Assembly (NCBI GenBank): GCA_937894055.1
Contig: CALDHQ010000474.1
Span: 1-8,455, forward strand
From: an uncultured Polymorphobacter sp.
GTDB taxonomy: Bacteria; Pseudomonadota; Alphaproteobacteria; Sphingomonadales; Sphingomonadaceae
Direction of reading: 5' to 3'
Length of the DNA stretch: 8,455 bases
Shown here: one piece after another, positions 7,842 to 8,455 of the stretch
How the letters are laid out: each line of letters opens with the position of its first letter
How positions within the stretch are numbered: position 1 is the stretch's first letter
Program-made: the position numbers and the translations under genes
The notes under the pieces: model-generated
What the model saw: only the letters and a program-made list of their open reading frames with translations
What the model was told of the DNA's origin: nothing
Database searches by the model: none

Positions 7842-7909
7842 GCGCGGGCGGTCGCGGTCACGAGGTCGGTCTGGCGACATAGGAATGCGGGGATCTGCAC
7901 CAGGTCGGC
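7842..7909 (-). CDS. kdsA: Foreign piece: KdsA (3-deoxy-8-phosphooctulonate synthase) fragment
   Basis: On the minus strand about 20 codons read DLVQIPAFLCRQTDLVTATA. The run QIPAFLCRQTDL is a hallmark of KdsA, which makes the KDO precursor of lipopolysaccharide from phosphoenolpyruvate and arabinose-5-phosphate. Nothing else of KdsA is present. The expected continuation toward the VNIKKGQF region is lost near 7842, and the upstream side merges in frame with sigma-54 sequence near 7909. Both ends are approximate because the joins fall in GC-rich low-complexity sequence. This is a gene shard at a mosaic contig end, not a working gene. Confidence 0.6.
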
Positions 7910-8251
7910 CACGGCGGCGACCGGCTCGGCGCCGAAGGCCGCGCCGGGGCGGGGGGTCAGGGCGCGCAGCTCGAAGACCATGTCGCTGAGGTCTTCGTCG
8001 TCCACGCCGCAAGCGGCGCGCAGGCCCGCCATGTCGCGCTTGGCCAGCAGGGCCAGGTTGTCGAGCAGGGCGTCCATGGCCGGGTCGAGACGGTTCTTCT
8101 CGCGCAGCTGCAGGGCCAGGCATTCGCGCACGTCGCGGGCGAAGACGCCGGTCGGCTCGAAGCCCTGGCAGGTCGCCAGCACGGTCTCGACGAGCTCCGG
8201 CGGGCAGCCGAGGCGTTCGGGCAGCTCGGCCATGTCCAGGCGCAGATAGCC
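7910..8251 (-). CDS. rpoN: Foreign piece: RNA polymerase sigma-54 factor (RpoN), internal fragment
   Basis: About 114 minus-strand codons read as the core-RNA-polymerase-binding part of sigma-54. They open with GYLRLDMAELPERLG, then GFEPTGVFARDVRECLALQL, the family's most recognisable run. REKNRLDPAMDALLDNLALL and CGVDDEDLSDMVFELRALTPRPGAAFG follow. RpoN directs transcription of nitrogen, motility and other genes and needs an AAA+ activator. The N-terminal activator-binding region, the DNA-binding helix-turn-helix and the RpoN box are all absent. The Met at 8233 is internal to the family sequence and is not a start. After AEPVAAV the frame runs straight into KdsA-like residues, and upstream of about 8251 it runs into unrelated sequence. 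The match itself is convincing; its position here is attributed to chimeric assembly. The style suggests an alphaproteobacterium, not necessarily the same one as bases 1-7691. Confidence 0.75.
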
Positions 8252-8261
8252 GCGGGCGCGC

Positions 8262-8443
8262 GCAGGCGCAGCACGTCAGAGGGCAGCGCCAGCAGCGACT
8301 TGACCATCATGGGCACCACGCCCACGGACTGCGCCGCCGCGATGGACGCCACGGGCACGCCCGCCGCTGCGAGGTACGACAACTCGTACGCCTCGTCCCA
8401 CGAGTCCAGCGCGCCCTGCGACGCGCAGTACATCAACGCGAGC
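8262..8443 (-). CDS. Foreign piece: unidentified coding-like fragment running to the adapter
   Basis: The minus strand is open from the adapter boundary with near-complete G or C at third codon positions. It reads LALMYCASQGALDSWDEAYE, then LSYLAAAGVPVASIAAAQSV, then GVVPMMVKSLLALPSDVLRL. The middle is Ala/Val-rich and could be a helical or weakly hydrophobic segment. I do not recognise the family. One plus-strand frame is also open here, so the coding strand rests only on codon composition. The sequence joins the RpoN piece inside a CGCGC-rich stretch around 8252-8262. Confidence 0.3.
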
Positions 8444-8455
8444 AGATCGGAAGAG
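8444..8455. other. Illumina TruSeq adapter remnant at the contig end
   Basis: The last 12 bases are AGATCGGAAGAG, identical to the start of the standard Illumina TruSeq read-through adapter. Its reverse complement, CTCTTCCGATCT, is the 3' end of the Y-adapter. An exact 12-base match placed exactly at the terminus is very unlikely to be genomic, so it marks untrimmed sequence. Confidence 0.93.

Noticed and set aside
7692..8455. A novel multi-domain system combining ALDH, oxidoreductase, KdsA and sigma-54 parts
   Set aside because: The pieces are partial, on both strands, lack starts and stops, and end in sequencing adapter, so assembly artefact explains them better.

Overview
The window looks like a fragment of a high-GC alphaproteobacterial chromosome, most likely a sphingomonad. 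The pointers are the strong G/C third-position bias, the large TonB-dependent receptor, the many secreted proteins, and a palindromic repeat whose core I associate with sphingomonad genomes. The lineage is inferred from gene style, not from a marker gene. No plasmid, phage, CRISPR or RNA-gene signature is visible.

Bases 1-7691 read as ordinary, densely packed chromosome. In order they hold: the C-terminal end of an acetyl-CoA acyltransferase (thiolase); a secreted metal-dependent amidohydrolase four bases downstream on the same strand; a 139-bp nested inverted repeat between convergent genes; a two-TM potassium channel with a cytoplasmic RCK/TrkA domain (minus strand); a divergently transcribed TonB-dependent outer-membrane receptor; a membrane-anchored arylsulfotransferase-family protein (plus strand); a secreted SGNH/GDSL esterase (minus strand) whose stop codon lies one base from that of the arylsulfotransferase; and the start of a succinate-semialdehyde-type aldehyde dehydrogenase. 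Apart from the thiolase-amidohydrolase pair these look like single-gene units. A shared envelope or scavenging theme (receptor, periplasmic sulfotransferase-like protein, secreted esterase and amidohydrolase) is possible but not shown.

Bases from about 7692 to 8455 are not believable as natural chromosome. The aldehyde dehydrogenase loses its family sequence after 113 residues. It is followed within about 750 bases by pieces of unrelated proteins: an MDR oxidoreductase-like piece (plus strand), a KdsA-like piece (minus), a sigma-54 (RpoN) middle piece (minus) and an unidentified coding-like piece (minus). The last 12 bases, AGATCGGAAGAG, are the start of the Illumina TruSeq adapter. The most economical reading is a chimeric, untrimmed contig end. 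The long open frames crossing it should not be taken as novel fusion proteins.

I did not find a convincing undescribed biological system. The genuine items worth a second look are the nested inverted repeat at 1471-1609 and the arylsulfotransferase-like gene beside the TonB receptor.
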